From contig JADKIE010000002.1 in NCBI GenBank assembly GCA_016721385.1, positions 186,001-250,000 on the forward strand: a stretch of DNA of 64,000 nucleotides, written 5' to 3'. Of this stretch, positions 26,663 to 37,191 are shown one piece after another (position 1 is the stretch's first letter; each line of letters starts with the position of its first letter). The stretch comes from Chitinophagaceae bacterium (GTDB lineage: Bacteria; Bacteroidota; Bacteroidia; Chitinophagales; Chitinophagaceae). Position numbers and translations under genes: made by a program. Under the pieces are notes generated by a model. That model was not told where the DNA came from. It was given only the letters and a program-made list of their open reading frames with translations, and did no database searches.

Positions 26663-28205
26663 TTATCCACCCCAGCCTTCTCTGTCTAAGCTGCGGTATT
26701 GTATCGCTTCGGCCAGGTGCTCGGGTTTAATATCATCGCTTGCAGCCAAATCAGCAATGGTTCTGCTTACTTTTAAAATTCTGTCGTAAGCCCTGGCACT
26801 AAGGTTTAATTTTTCCATTGCTGTTTTTAAAAGATTTTGCCCAACAGCACTAATAGAACAAATTTCTTTTAATTGCTTACTGCTCATTTGTGCATTGGCA
26901 TACACTCCTTCGCTGTTTTTATATCTTTCACTTTGTATTTCTCTGGCTTTAATAACCCGTTCTCTTATACTTTCGCTTTTTTCAAATTGTTGGGTGCTTG
27001 ATAGTTCGCTAAAAGCAACCGGGGTAACCTCTACATGCAAATCAATTCTATCTAATAAGGGGCCGCTTATTTTGTTTAAATATTTTTGAACAACGCCTGG
27101 CCCACAAGTGCATTCTTTTTCGGGATGATTAAAAAAGCCACATGGGCAAGGGTTCATACTGGCAATTAACATAAAACTAGCCGGAAAATCCAATGCCACT
27201 TTTGCACTGCTGATGGTTACTTTTCTTTCTTCCATTGGTTGCCGCATCACTTCTAGTACGGTACGTTTAAATTCGGGTAGTTCATCTAAAAATAAAACAC
27301 CATTATGTGCTAAAGAAATTTCGCCGGGTTGTGGATTACCGCCACCGCCAACCAATGCAACATCGCTAATGGTATGGTGTGGGCTACGGTAAGGCCGTTT
27401 ACTTATTAGTGTTGCATTCTCCGGTAACTTACCTGCTACACTATGAATTTTTGTTGTTTCCAATGCTTCCTGCAAACTTAACGGAGGCAAAATAGTTGGT
27501 AGCCGTTTTGCAAGCATAGTTTTACCTGCACCTGGCGGACCAATTAAAATAGCATTATGCCCACCTGCTGCCGCAATTTCTAAGGCTCTTTTAATATTTT
27601 CTTGACCCTTAACATCGCAAAAATCAATTTCAAAATTACTTTGTGCATAAGCAAATTCTTCCCTTGTATTTACAATAGTAGGTTGTAATGAATTTTCGTC
27701 TAAAAAAATTCAATCACTTCATTAATGTGGTTTACACCATACACATGCAAGTTGTTTACCATAGCTGCTTCCCGGGCATTTGCTTTAGGCAAAATCAAGC
27801 CTTTAAAACCTTCTTTACGGGCTTGTATAGCTATAGGCAAAGCCCCTTTTATGGGTCGTACTTCTCCATCCAAACTAAGCTCCCCATAATTACATACTCA
27901 CTTAATTTTCCGGGGTTTTCTATTTGCTCCGTAGCGCCCAATGTTCCAATAGCAATGGGCAAATCAAAAGCAGTACCTGTTTTTCTAATATCGGCTGGTG
28001 CAAGGTTTACCACTAATTTTGTACGAGGCATAAAATATTTATTACTTTTTATGGCACTTTCTACACGTTGCAAACTCTCTTTAACCGCACTATCGGGCAG
28101 GCCAACAATAAAATAATCTTTACCCTGGTTATTTACACTAACCTCTACCGTTATAGTAATTGCTTCTACGCCGTACACAGCGCTTCCATAGGTTTTAACT
28201 AACAT
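26663..28205 (-). CDS. YifB/ComM-family AAA+ ATPase (Mg-chelatase-like), two frameshifts
   Basis: A three-part protein. The N-terminal domain (MLVKTYGSAVYGVEA, FFIVGLPDSAVKESLQR-type) has a Lon-protease-like fold. The Mg-chelatase-like ATPase has GPPGAGKTMLAKRLPTIL (Walker A) and HNGVLFLDELPEF (Walker B). The Mg_chelatase_C domain includes SARAYDRILKVSRTIADL. Homologue ComM promotes branch migration in natural transformation. Two homopolymer losses split it. One G at 27882-27885 restores MGELSLDGEVRPIKGA. One T at 27702-27708 restores EFFLDENSLQPTIVNT, and that frame reads through to the ATPase. Repaired length of about 513 is normal. Confidence 0.92.
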
Positions 28206-28310
28206 ACGCTTAAATTAAAAACTGAAAATTAAGGAAAAACTTTGGGGCTGTAAGCAACAAAATAATAATGAGCAGTAGTTCCGGCTACTACAGGCTTCGC
28301 TATCGCTGCG

Positions 28311-28329
28311 GCCAAGCCTACGGCTTGGC
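28311..28329. repeat. GC-rich palindrome in the yifB upstream region
   Basis: GCCAAGCC and GGCTTGGC flank TAC. A second smaller palindrome (GTAGTTCCGGCTAC) lies at 28275-28288. These sit in the 198-nt gap 28206-28403 and resemble REP-like intergenic elements. Nothing else recognisable is in that gap. Confidence 0.55.
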
Positions 28330-28403
28330 TAAACCTTTTGTATCCGGCAGCCATTGAGCTAAATAATTTTTTTGAGCTTTAAGTATGTTTTGCATGGAAA
28401 AAA

Positions 28404-28769
28404 TTATCTCCCAAACCCGTTAACACCAATTAAAATAAGCAACGAAACTGCAGCAAGTATTACCAATGAAGATAATATCAGGGTTACCAACGAGAGCGTT
28501 TTTGCCCACATTAATTTTTGTTTAGATGCAGCAGTAATATTATTGTATTTTCTATTATAATTTCTGGCAGTAATTACACCAATAATTGACACAACAAATG
28601 CGCCACCAAATAAAACGATACCTAAGCCCGGCAAGAAACCGTACCCTGTTAAAAAAGAAAGCAAAAAGGCACTAATAGAAATTATGCCCAAAGTAAGAGG
28701 CAATTTATTTATCTCTACCGGTTCATCGGTTGTAATTAAGTCTTCGGCAGGTTGTTGTGTATTTTCCAT
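28404..28769 (-). CDS. small membrane protein (DUF4190/CCC-motif-like)
   Basis: A 121-residue protein with a hydrophilic acidic N-terminus (about 22 residues). Helices lie at about 26-45 and 48-66, then a basic loop (ARNYNRKYNN), then helix 89-116. Proteins of this shape are common in Bacteroidota and have no assigned function. Assignment to the DUF4190-like group is tentative. The ATG is preceded by TAAATTTA three bases upstream, one base off the -7 consensus. TGTTGCAACA lies at 28836-28845 further upstream. Confidence 0.6.
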   Translation of the reverse strand: MENTQQPAEDLITTDEPVEINKLPLTLGIISISAFLLSFLTGYGFLPGLGIVLFGGAFVVSIIGVITARNYNRKYNNITAASKQKLMWAKTLSLVTLILSSLVILAAVSLLILIGVNGFGR

Positions 28770-28835
28770 GGCTAAATTTATACAACATTTTTATTGTGCA
28801 AATGCCGCATATACAATTAATTTAAATTTTAACAG

Positions 28836-28845
28836 TGTTGCAACA
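28836..28845. promoter_or_regulatory. TGTTGCAACA palindrome resembling the TonB-receptor operator half-site
   Basis: A 10-bp perfect palindrome, preceded by ACAG, 67 nt upstream of the small membrane protein gene. It shares TGTTGCAA with the arms of the operator at 20461-20496. It could mark a common regulon or be coincidence. Confidence 0.3.
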
Positions 28846-28856
28846 AATATACTTTT

Positions 28857-30173
28857 CTAAAGTTTCTCTAACATATCCACTACGCCTTCTTTTTTTAATA
28901 TTAAATAACCAAGCCTGTCGTTACTTACACCCTCTTTTAACTGATAACTAAATTGCAGTTGATCGTCAATAATAGATGTTTCAAAATACTTAAAACAAAT
29001 GTTGGAGTATTTTTTTAAATCTTCGGCAATTTCGTATAAGTGTGTAGATAATATAAATATAGATGTTGTGTTTTTATGTAAGCCTTCTATAACTGTTGCC
29101 GAGCATTTCATGGCATCCTGCACATTGGTTCCTTTAAAAAGTTCGTCAATTAAAATTAACCACTTTTTTCCATTGCTAATTTTAGTAACCGTTGCTTTAA
29201 TGCGTTGCACTTCGTTATAAAAATAGCTTTCGCCTTTTATTAAATTATCTACCACATTAATATTACTCAGCAACCCGTCAAAATAAGTAAGTTGCATATT
29301 TGTTGCAGGTACGCCCATGCCGGTATGTGCTAAAAAAACCGCACTACCAACCGATTTTATAAAAGTGCTTTTACCGGCCATATTGGCTCCGGTTAAAAAT
29401 AAAAAATTGGTTAATTGGTTAAGTGCTACATCGTACGCTACCGGTGTAGGTAATAAAAGATGATACAATCCTTTAACTTCTAAAACAGGCTTTTCGTTTT
29501 CCACAAAATCAGGGAAAATTAAATTGTATTTTTTTACTGCTCTTGCCATACCTAACCAGGCATCTATAGTAGCATGTACGGCTATTAACTCATGCATATT
29601 ATGCTTATAGTTGTAGCGAATAAAATGCGCTAATTGTAACAACTGCCCGTTTGACAACGCTTTTGCATTAGCATACTCATCCACAATATTAAATTGTGGT
29701 TTTTGCAATGCCTTATCTGCATAGGTTACTATTTTTTTTAAAGGATAAGAAGTGCTTTCTGTAAGCAATAATTTAACCCATGCTTTCATCCCTTTAATAA
29801 AATCAAAACAGTGCTGGGCACTGTATTTTACCAAAGAATAATCTGGCCCATGTAATAGTTTATAATTTATTGCTTGTATGGGTGATGCAGTAGATGGTAT
29901 CTCATCAATAGTGGCTGTAAAAAATTTTTCTACCACCATTATGGTGCCGTTGGTTATTTGTGTTGGAGTTTTATCAAAATTTTCTATAAGTAGTTTTATA
30001 ATTTGCTGTACAGCAGATATTTCTTCAACAGATTGCAAAGGGTTACTAAAGTTATGTAATAACTGCTCTTTACCATTTACAGTATCGCATAAGTTTAATT
30101 TACTAAAAACAGATAATTCTTCATCTGCATTAAAAATTGATATATCTGCAAGCGTTGTTTTGTCTATTTCCAT
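28857..30173 (-). CDS. MutS-family ATPase lacking the mismatch-binding domain
   Basis: A 438-residue MutS-like protein. The ATPase domain contains FLTGANMAGKSTFIKSVG (Walker A), KGESYFYNEVQRI, LILIDELFKGTNVQDAM (Walker B) and FILSTHLYEIAE. The N-terminal half matches only the clamp/lever part of MutS. There is no N-terminal mismatch-recognition domain with its Phe-x-Glu. It is therefore not the canonical mismatch repair MutS; related short forms are widespread in Bacteroidota and their role is unproven. It stands alone, 64 nt from dihydroorotase on the same strand. Confidence 0.85.
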   Translation of the reverse strand: MEIDKTTLADISIFNADEELSVFSKLNLCDTVNGKEQLLHNFSNPLQSVEEISAVQQIIKLLIENFDKTPTQITNGTIMVVEKFFTATIDEIPSTASPIQAINYKLLHGPDYSLVKYSAQHCFDFIKGMKAWVKLLLTESTSYPLKKIVTYADKALQKPQFNIVDEYANAKALSNGQLLQLAHFIRYNYKHNMHELIAVHATIDAWLGMARAVKKYNLIFPDFVENEKPVLEVKGLYHLLLPTPVAYDVALNQLTNFLFLTGANMAGKSTFIKSVGSAVFLAHTGMGVPATNMQLTYFDGLLSNINVVDNLIKGESYFYNEVQRIKATVTKISNGKKWLILIDELFKGTNVQDAMKCSATVIEGLHKNTTSIFILSTHLYEIAEDLKKYSNICFKYFETSIIDDQLQFSYQLKEGVSNDRLGYLILKKEGVVDMLEKL

Positions 30174-30237
30174 TTAGGAATGTAATATTGATTATTGAAT
30201 ATTTGCGTTAAGTTGTTTTAAACACAAAAAACAACTC

Positions 30238-31577
30238 TTACCTGTTAAATAACAATCTCTGGCCTTTTTTATCTTCGTTAAAAACTCCATCGCTCCAAAC
30301 CAATTTACCATTTACAAATGTTTTATCTATAGATGCAGAAAATGTAAAATTCTCTAAAGGGCTCCATCCGCATTTATATAAAATATTGTTTGGGGTTACA
30401 GTATGCTGTTTATTTAAATCTACAACAACCAAATCGGCAAAATATCCTTCGGCTATATAACCCCTGTCTTTAATTTGAAAACAATCGGCTACGGCATGGC
30501 TCATTTTTTGGGCAATTTTTTCTAACGAAATTTTCCCTGCAGCATAATAATGCAGCATTAGTTGTAAAGGATGTTGCACCAAAGGCAGGCCGGCATGTGC
30601 ATGTTCATAATTACCCTCTTTTTCGCTAAGTAAATGTGGGGCATGGTCTGTGGCTATAACATCTAATCTGTCATCTATCAACGCTTGCCATAAAGCCTCT
30701 TTGTTATGTGATGCTTTTATAGCAGGGTTGCATTTAATTTTATATCCTAACCGTTCATAATCATCGGCAGTAAAATGCAAATGATGTACACAAACTTCGG
30801 CTGTAATTTTTTTATCTTTTAAAGGCAGCATATTGCCAAACAATTGCAGTTCTTTTTCGGTACTAATATGTAAAATATGTAAGCGGCTATCATATTTTTT
30901 AGCAAATTGTATGGCTGTAAGCGACGATTCAAAACAGCTTCTTCGTTACGTATAAGCGGATGATCTGATGCCGATAAATTACCCTTTGCTTTTTTTATGC
31001 TTTCGTAATTTTGCTTGATAATACGTTCGTCTTCGCAATGTGTTGCAATAAGCATTTCGCTTTCGTTAAAAATTTTATTAAGTGTTGCATGGTTATCCAC
31101 CAACATATTTCCTGTACTGGCACCCATAAAAATTTTTACGCCGCATACATCTCTTTTTCTATTATTCATTTTCAGCACTTCATCTGCATTTGTATTGCTT
31201 ACACCCATAAAAAAAGAATAGTTTGCCAATGATGTATTGGCTGCAATAGTGTATTTATCTTCAAGCAATTGGCCGGTTAACGCATTGGGTATTGTGTTGG
31301 GCATTTCCATAAAACTGGTAACACCGCCTGCAACAGCAGCCCTGCTTTCGGTGTAAATAGATGCTTTATGAGTAAGCCCGGGTTCTCTAAAATGCACCTG
31401 ATCGTCTATCATACCCGGAAAAAGATGTTTGCCCTCACCATTTATTTCAATGAAATTGCCTTTGCATTCAATATTGTTATCAATTTTTTCTATACGTTCC
31501 CCATTGATTAAAACATCTTTATTTACAATATTTCCATCATTTACTAGCTTAATGTTTTTAAAAAGGTATTTTTGCAT
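30238..31577 (-). CDS. pyrC: dihydroorotase (one frameshift)
   Basis: An amidohydrolase that cyclises carbamoyl-aspartate to dihydroorotate in pyrimidine synthesis. Motifs seen: LFPGMIDDQVHFREPGLTHK, TSFMEMPNTIPNA, the second-half AEVCVHHLHF and DVIATDHAPH. The first His of the usual HxH metal motif is Gln (DQVHF), which I read directly from CAG and believe is normal in Bacteroidota enzymes. One T missing at about 30935-30937 splits the gene; adding it restores EEACFESSLTAIQFAKKYD and LHILHISTEKELQLFGN. Repaired length is about 446. pyrD lies far away at 53121. The start ATG at 31575-31577 is only 36 nt from the divergent gene. Confidence 0.92.
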
Positions 31578-31613
31578 ATCTTGAAAATGAAATGTTTAAA
31601 CAACCGAAATCTA

Positions 31614-33331
31614 ATGCAAATTATTAAAAGCTTATTCAATCTTATTATTTTTATTTTACCGGCTTTTGCATCGGCGCAATCTACCTACTTAAACCAGGGT
31701 GCAAAAGATTACCATTTTGTAGAACGGCTTGAAATTAAACAACAAACAAATACAAATTTAAATTTCTCTACCCTAAAACCATTTAACCGAAAGGCAATTG
31801 TACGCCAAGCCGAATTTTTAGATAGCGCAAGGTTGGGTTATGCAGATTCGTTAACCGGCGTAGATAAATATCAGGAATGGACAGACCTTGACCTTACGCC
31901 AATTGATGAGTATAATTTGCAAAGTTTTTTAATGAATAACAGCGAATGGGTTAGTGTACCAAAGGAAAACTATAATAGCAAAAAACCATTTTTAAAGGCC
32001 TTTTATAAGACCAAGCCCAATTTTTTAGAGATAAATAATAAAGATTTTTTTCTGGCGCTTAACCCTGTTTTGCAAATTCATCAAGCTATTGAGCCCGGTT
32101 ACGACCAAGCCATTTTTTTAAACAGCCGTGGCGTAACTGCCCGAGGAATGATTGCAAAAAAATAGGATTTTCAACCACAATAACAGATAATCAGGAAAGA
32201 GGCCCTCAATTTTTTCAGCAACAAATCAGCAAGTTTAGTGCAGTACCCGGCGCTGGCTTTTACAAACCTTTTAAAACAAATGGCGTTGATTATTTTGATG
32301 CAAGGGGTTATTTAACTTTTAATGTAACTAAATATATTGATGTACAATTTGGCCACGATAAAAATTTTATAGGCAACGGTTACCGAAGTTTATTTTTAAG
32401 CGATTGGGGTAACAGTTATTTATTTGCAAAACTTAACACAAAGATTTGGAAATTAAATTATCAAAACTTGTTTATGGAGTTAATACCGCAGTATAAAAAA
32501 TCCGGCGACACTTTGTTGGCAAGAAAATATGCTGCAATGCACCACTTAAGTATGAATGTAACAAGGTGGTTGAATATTGGTGTTTTTGAAGGTGTGGTAT
32601 TTGCAAGAAGGGATCATTTTGATTTTCAATACCTTAACCCAATTATTTTTTACCGACATATTGAAGGCTCGGTTGGTAGTCCCGATAACGCTTTGGCTGG
32701 TATAGATTTTAAAGCCAATATTGCCCACAAGGCTCAATTTTACGGGCAGTTTTTGTTAGACGAATTTATTTTATCGGAAGTAAAAAATAAACCTACCAGT
32801 TGGGTAAATAAATGGGGTGTGCAATTGGGTATAAAATATTTAGACGCATTTAATGTTAAAAATTTAGATGTTCAAATTGAAATAAACAGAGTAAGGCCTT
32901 TTACCTATTCCAGAGATTCTATAACCAATTATACGCATTACAACCAACCTCTGGCACATCCATTGGGTGCAAACTTTCAGGAGTTTATTGGTATAATACG
33001 TTATCAACCTTATCCAAAATGGTATGTGTATGCACAAGCTATTTATTATAACCAGGGATTAGATAGTGCCGGAAAAAACTTTGGCGGCAATATATTTAAT
33101 GATTACCGAACAAGAAGCACAAACGATGGTTTTACAGTTGCCGGTGGCAGAAAAGCTACTTGCCTAAATGGTTTTTTACAAGTAAGTTATGAGTGGAAAG
33201 AGAATTTATTTTTTGATGTATCGCTTTTATATAGAAATTATAAGATACAAAATGTAGCAGGCCAAAGCAACACAACGCTTGTAACTGCAGGCATTCGCTT
33301 AAATATGTTTAAGCGTAATTATGATTTTTAG
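31614..33331 (+). CDS. outer-membrane beta-barrel protein, RemB/Wzi-like (one frameshift)
   Basis: A secreted, barrel-rich protein of about 572 residues after repair. The start chosen is ATG 31614, which opens a signal peptide (MQIIKSLFNLIIFILPAFA). Upstream in-frame ATGs at 31572 and 31587 lack one. The body is full of alternating aromatic strands and ends in LNMFKRNYDF, a typical barrel terminus. RGVTARGMI and TTITDNQERGPQFF recall the family annotated in Flavobacterium as gliding protein RemB, related to capsule protein Wzi; that link is from memory and tentative. One A is missing at 32156-32162; adding it joins MIAKK to IGFSTTITD. Function unproven. Confidence 0.7.
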
Positions 33332-33416
33332 ATACATCATACCCTTTGATTATTGCTATAACATGTAATCAGCTTTTTATAAGCTTGTTACAAATTATAA
33401 ATGAATACTTTTAATT

Positions 33417-35636
33417 ATGCTTCAAAAAAAAATATTTACACTGGGTTTATTGTTTAGTTCTGTTAGCGCTTTTGCACAAACGAATGAAAAACTAAACTTA
33501 TCGTTAGATGGTATTTGGAGTGGTTATTTTGATGAAAGAAAATTGAATGTACGAATGATGCATAATAGCAACCGTTTTGCATTTATTGAAGCTGTGCCCG
33601 AAAAAAAATTGGAAATGATTTTTTCGCTGGATTTTGAAACCGGTAAATTAATTGACACCGTTTTTAGCAATCAAATAAAATTACCAAACGACAGCACACC
33701 TATTACATTTACCTATTTTGAAGATTTTAATTTTTCACCCGATGATGAAAAAATATTAATAAAAACACAAGCAGAGCCTTTGTTTAGAACATCTACCAAA
33801 GAAGCTTGCTATGTTTGGTACACCAAAAATAAAACCATTAAACCTGTTTTAACAACCGGTAAACAAAGCTACTCCTGTTTTTCGCGTAACTCAAAAAAAC
33901 TGGCATTCATTTATCAAAATAATATTTATGTAAAAGATTTACAAACCGATATTGTAAAACAAGTTACATTGGATGGTAAAGAAAATGAAGTTGTTTACGG
34001 CGCAGCCGATGCCTTGTACGAAAATGGTTTTGGTTTAGGGCAAATGTATAAATGGAGTAACGATGGTGAAAAAATTGCTTTTGTACGAATTGATGAAAGC
34101 CCGGTAAAGGCATTCCCAATTACATCTTACGGAAATACTTACCCCAGTGTAAATAACGCTCCTTACCCAAAAGCAGGAGAAATGATACCAAGAGCAGATG
34201 TTTATATTTATAATGTAAAATATGAAGTGTTAACTAAAGTTGACTTGGGCATTAACCCAAACCAATACATTACCGGTTTAACATGGAATGCCACAGGCAG
34301 TAATTTATACGTTCATCGTTTAAACAGAAAACAAAATGTTTTAGATTTGTTACAAACCGATGCCAAAACTGGCAATACCAGTGTTTATTACACCGAAACA
34401 AAACCCGATTTTGTAAAAATTTATCCAAATAACGGGTTGTATACAACTACAAGAAACTCTATTTTATGGCTTAGTGAAAAAAATGGGTTTACTCATATTT
34501 ATGAAATAATAAAAAAAGATAGTGCTACACAAATTACAAAAGGAAATTGGGAAGTAACATCCATAGAAGGCATAGACGAGGAAAGAAAATTTTTGTTTTA
34601 TTCCGGTAACGAATCGGCTAGGGAAGATAAAAATACTTATAGGATAAATCTAGATGGTACAAACAAAATTCGTTTAACAAATGGAGGAGGCAATCATCAA
34701 TCTTATTTTACAGAAAATAAACGCTTTTTTTTAGACGAATACAGTACCAGCAATAAGCCTTCATCCTACCAAATGTACACATCGGGTGGCAGAGAACTTT
34801 TTAGTAAATTAATAGAAAATAAGGAATTAAAAACTAAGCTATCGCAATACAAAATACCTGATGTATTATTTAGAAATTATACTGTTAGCGGAAATCAACA
34901 AATAAACACATTTTTAATTGAACCTATTTCAAAACTAACCACAAAGGCGCCTGTTGTTTTTTACGTGTATGGCTCTCCCGAAAAACAAACTGTAACAGAT
35001 AAATGGGATGATAGAATAATGTTAACCCTAAAGTATTTGGCTACACAAGGATATTTGGTTGTTGGTATTGATCCAAGAGGCACCCCGGGCAAAGGTGAGG
35101 CCTACAGAAAATTAAGCTACAATAAGTTGGGCGACGTTGCTTTGGAAGATATAATATCTGTACGCAATAATTTAATACGCAATTACAACAAACCTGTTGA
35201 TACCAGCCGAATGGCCATAATGGGTTGGAGCTATGGCGGTTATTTATCATCTTTAGCCGCAACAAAATATGCAGGAAAGTTTAAAGCGGCTGTAGCCATT
35301 GCACCTGTTACAGATTGGAGATTATACGAAACGGTGTTTGCCGAAAGATATTTGCAAGCGCCGGGAGAAAACCCTGAAACATACTTTAATTTATCGCCGG
35401 TAAATTTTACAGATAACTATCAAAGTGGCTTATTACTCATACACGGCACAGCAGATGATAATGTGCATTTTCAAAACAGTATGGCTTTAAGCAAAGCCCT
35501 CATAAAGTCTAACAAACAATTTGAACAACAGTTTTATCCGGATTATTTACATGACATAAACGACAATACACCCAATACTGCCCGAATACATTTGTTTAAT
35601 AAAATAGTAGCTTTTTTAAATAGTAAATTAAAGTAG
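33417..35636 (+). CDS. dipeptidyl peptidase IV-type S9 peptidase
   Basis: An exported serine exopeptidase that removes dipeptides from peptide N-termini. The 739-residue product has a signal peptide (KIFTLGLLFSSVSAFAQ). An eight-bladed propeller domain of the DPPIV_N type spans about 100-450. A C-terminal alpha/beta hydrolase has the nucleophile in MGWSYGGYLSS (near residue 604), the Asp in GTADDNVHFQNS (near 680) and the His in YPDYLHDIN (near 711). The propeller contains DALYENGFGLG, the place of the N-terminus-binding Glu pair. Full length, undisrupted. Probably periplasmic peptide utilisation. Confidence 0.93.
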   Translation: MLQKKIFTLGLLFSSVSAFAQTNEKLNLSLDGIWSGYFDERKLNVRMMHNSNRFAFIEAVPEKKLEMIFSLDFETGKLIDTVFSNQIKLPNDSTPITFTYFEDFNFSPDDEKILIKTQAEPLFRTSTKEACYVWYTKNKTIKPVLTTGKQSYSCFSRNSKKLAFIYQNNIYVKDLQTDIVKQVTLDGKENEVVYGAADALYENGFGLGQMYKWSNDGEKIAFVRIDESPVKAFPITSYGNTYPSVNNAPYPKAGEMIPRADVYIYNVKYEVLTKVDLGINPNQYITGLTWNATGSNLYVHRLNRKQNVLDLLQTDAKTGNTSVYYTETKPDFVKIYPNNGLYTTTRNSILWLSEKNGFTHIYEIIKKDSATQITKGNWEVTSIEGIDEERKFLFYSGNESAREDKNTYRINLDGTNKIRLTNGGGNHQSYFTENKRFFLDEYSTSNKPSSYQMYTSGGRELFSKLIENKELKTKLSQYKIPDVLFRNYTVSGNQQINTFLIEPISKLTTKAPVVFYVYGSPEKQTVTDKWDDRIMLTLKYLATQGYLVVGIDPRGTPGKGEAYRKLSYNKLGDVALEDIISVRNNLIRNYNKPVDTSRMAIMGWSYGGYLSSLAATKYAGKFKAAVAIAPVTDWRLYETVFAERYLQAPGENPETYFNLSPVNFTDNYQSGLLLIHGTADDNVHFQNSMALSKALIKSNKQFEQQFYPDYLHDINDNTPNTARIHLFNKIVAFLNSKLK

Positions 35637-35647
35637 CTGTTATTAAT

Positions 35648-36379
35648 TTACTCTACCGTTAGCGAAAAAGAAATGGTACGGGAGTTAATTTTATCTATTA
35701 CGTTGGAGAATTTAAGATTTTTATCCCTGCTGTGTAAATTACCTAAACCCCAGCCCATTTTAAGTTCGGGGGTAAGTACAAACATTGGAAAGTAAAAGTG
35801 AAATCCTATACCACCATCAATACCAAAATCGAAGCGGTTTAATTTAATAAGGTTTTCGGCTTTTCTGGCTCCTGCATTAGATGCCAAATCGTATTCTGCC
35901 TTTACCCCTGCCATCATATACACTTTAAAGTTATTGATGCGATCGCTGCTAAATTTTAGTTGTAATGGAAGCGTAAGCGATATGGATTGTACTTTTTTAA
36001 TAGTGATTGAATCTTCGCCGGCTGGCTTATCCGGATATTTTAAATTATACTCAAACGCTTTTTCTGTAAAGGTTAAGTTTAAAGGATATGTTCTTATATC
36101 AAAATGTTCGCTCAAATTTAAATTAACTAACCATGCAAGGTTTAAGCCCGAGCTGTTAATGCTCTCCACTATCATTACACTATCCTGATTCATAAATAAT
36201 GGATGATGTGTAAAGCTAAAATGCGATCGGTTAAATCCTATGTTTATACCAAAATGTATCCGCTTACTATCATGGTCGGGCAAGTTTAAATCTATTCCTC
36301 TTTGAGAAAACCCAAATAAAGAAGATAAAATAAAAACGGCCAGTAAAAATATTATTTTGATCCGCAATAAATGCTGCAT
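35648..36379 (-). CDS. porT: PorT-family type IX secretion protein
   Basis: An outer-membrane-associated beta-barrel protein of 243 residues, needed for type IX secretion in Porphyromonas and relatives. It has a signal peptide (residues 1-25, ILSSLFGFSQ end), then IHFGINIGFNRSHFSF, and a C-terminal strand SRTISFSLTVE. The ubiE-porT gene pair is conserved in Bacteroidota and supports the call. The start overlaps the ubiE 3' end by 28 nt. T9SS cargo in this window (38860, 47770, 56433) fits a functional system. General PorT-like barrels also exist, so the exact subfamily is inferred from context. Confidence 0.85.
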   Translation of the reverse strand: MQHLLRIKIIFLLAVFILSSLFGFSQRGIDLNLPDHDSKRIHFGINIGFNRSHFSFTHHPLFMNQDSVMIVESINSSGLNLAWLVNLNLSEHFDIRTYPLNLTFTEKAFEYNLKYPDKPAGEDSITIKKVQSISLTLPLQLKFSSDRINNFKVYMMAGVKAEYDLASNAGARKAENLIKLNRFDFGIDGGIGFHFYFPMFVLTPELKMGWGLGNLHSRDKNLKFSNVIDKINSRTISFSLTVE

Positions 36380-37095
36380 ATGCCTAAGCTCAGTTTTTTG
36401 TAATAAGTATTTTTATATCCTCCACTATTTAAAATGGCAATAAAATTTTTTCCTTCCGGAAACTTTTGTATCGACTCGTCTAAATATTTATACGCTTCTT
36501 TATTTTTAGAAATTAGTTTACCTACTGTTGGTGTTACAATCTTCATATAAAGATTGTAAATGGTTTTTACACCCGGTAACAAAGGTTTGCTAAATTCTAA
36601 AATTACTAACTTTCCACCTGGTTTTAACACCCGTTTAATTTCGTTTAATCCTTTTTCCAAGTTCTCAAAATTACGTACACCAAATGCAACTGTTACGGCA
36701 TCGAACGTATTATCGGCAAAACTTATTGTTTCGCTATCGCCTTTTAACAGTTCTATAGTGTTTTGTAAACCTGCTTTTTCTACCTTTTTCCTCCCAACCT
36801 CAAGCATTCCATCACTAATATCTATCCCTGTTATTTTTGTTGGCTTTAATATATTAGCTGCCATAATTGCTATATCGGCTGTGCCGGTTGCAACATCTAA
36901 TAATTGTTTAGGAGCTATTTCTATTAATTGTTTAAGTGCTTTTTTTCTCCAGCCAATATCTATTCCGGCACTTAAAAACCTATTTAAAAAATCGTACTTG
37001 CCTGCAATATCATCAAACATGGTGGCAACTTGTTGCTTTTTGCTTGTTGAAGCATCTTTGTAAGGCATTACTGTATCATGTGCAAAATTGGTCAT
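36352..37095 (-). CDS. ubiE: demethylmenaquinone methyltransferase UbiE/MenG
   Basis: A SAM-dependent C-methyltransferase that finishes menaquinone, the quinone of this phylum. The 247-residue product has YDFLNRFLSAGIDIGWRKKA, the SAM motif LLDVATGTADIAIMAA, VTVAFGVRNFENLEKGL and PGGKLVILEFSKP. It ends in KKLSLGICSIYCGSK, all family hallmarks. The start is the ATG at 37093-37095; a TTG lies three codons earlier. TATCTTTG ends 6 nt before the ATG. It is divergent from engB and overlaps porT. Confidence 0.95.
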   Translation of the reverse strand: MTNFAHDTVMPYKDASTSKKQQVATMFDDIAGKYDFLNRFLSAGIDIGWRKKALKQLIEIAPKQLLDVATGTADIAIMAANILKPTKITGIDISDGMLEVGRKKVEKAGLQNTIELLKGDSETISFADNTFDAVTVAFGVRNFENLEKGLNEIKRVLKPGGKLVILEFSKPLLPGVKTIYNLYMKIVTPTVGKLISKNKEAYKYLDESIQKFPEGKNFIAILNSGGYKNTYYKKLSLGICSIYCGSK

Positions 37096-37101
37096 TGGCT
37101 G

Positions 37102-37109
37102 CAAAGATA
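37102..37109 (-). promoter_or_regulatory. TAnnTTTG promoter element of ubiE
   Basis: TATCTTTG, exact match, 6 nt before the ubiE ATG; predicts a leaderless or near-leaderless mRNA. Confidence 0.5.
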
Positions 37110-37179
37110 GTACTTCGTAGTTTATTCAGTTATGGGGCTGTACAACCTTTTATATCATTTAACATCTGTGTTAAGCCTG

Positions 37180-37187
37180 TATATTTG
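37180..37187 (+). promoter_or_regulatory. TAnnTTTG promoter element of engB
   Basis: TATATTTG, exact match, 4 nt before the engB ATG; predicts a leaderless mRNA. No -33 TTTG is seen. Confidence 0.5.
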
Positions 37188-37191
37188 CAGC

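Noticed and set aside
28836..28845. Firm regulon partner of the TonB operator
   Set aside because: Only the 8-bp core is shared and a 10-bp palindrome can arise by chance, so it is listed only at low confidence.
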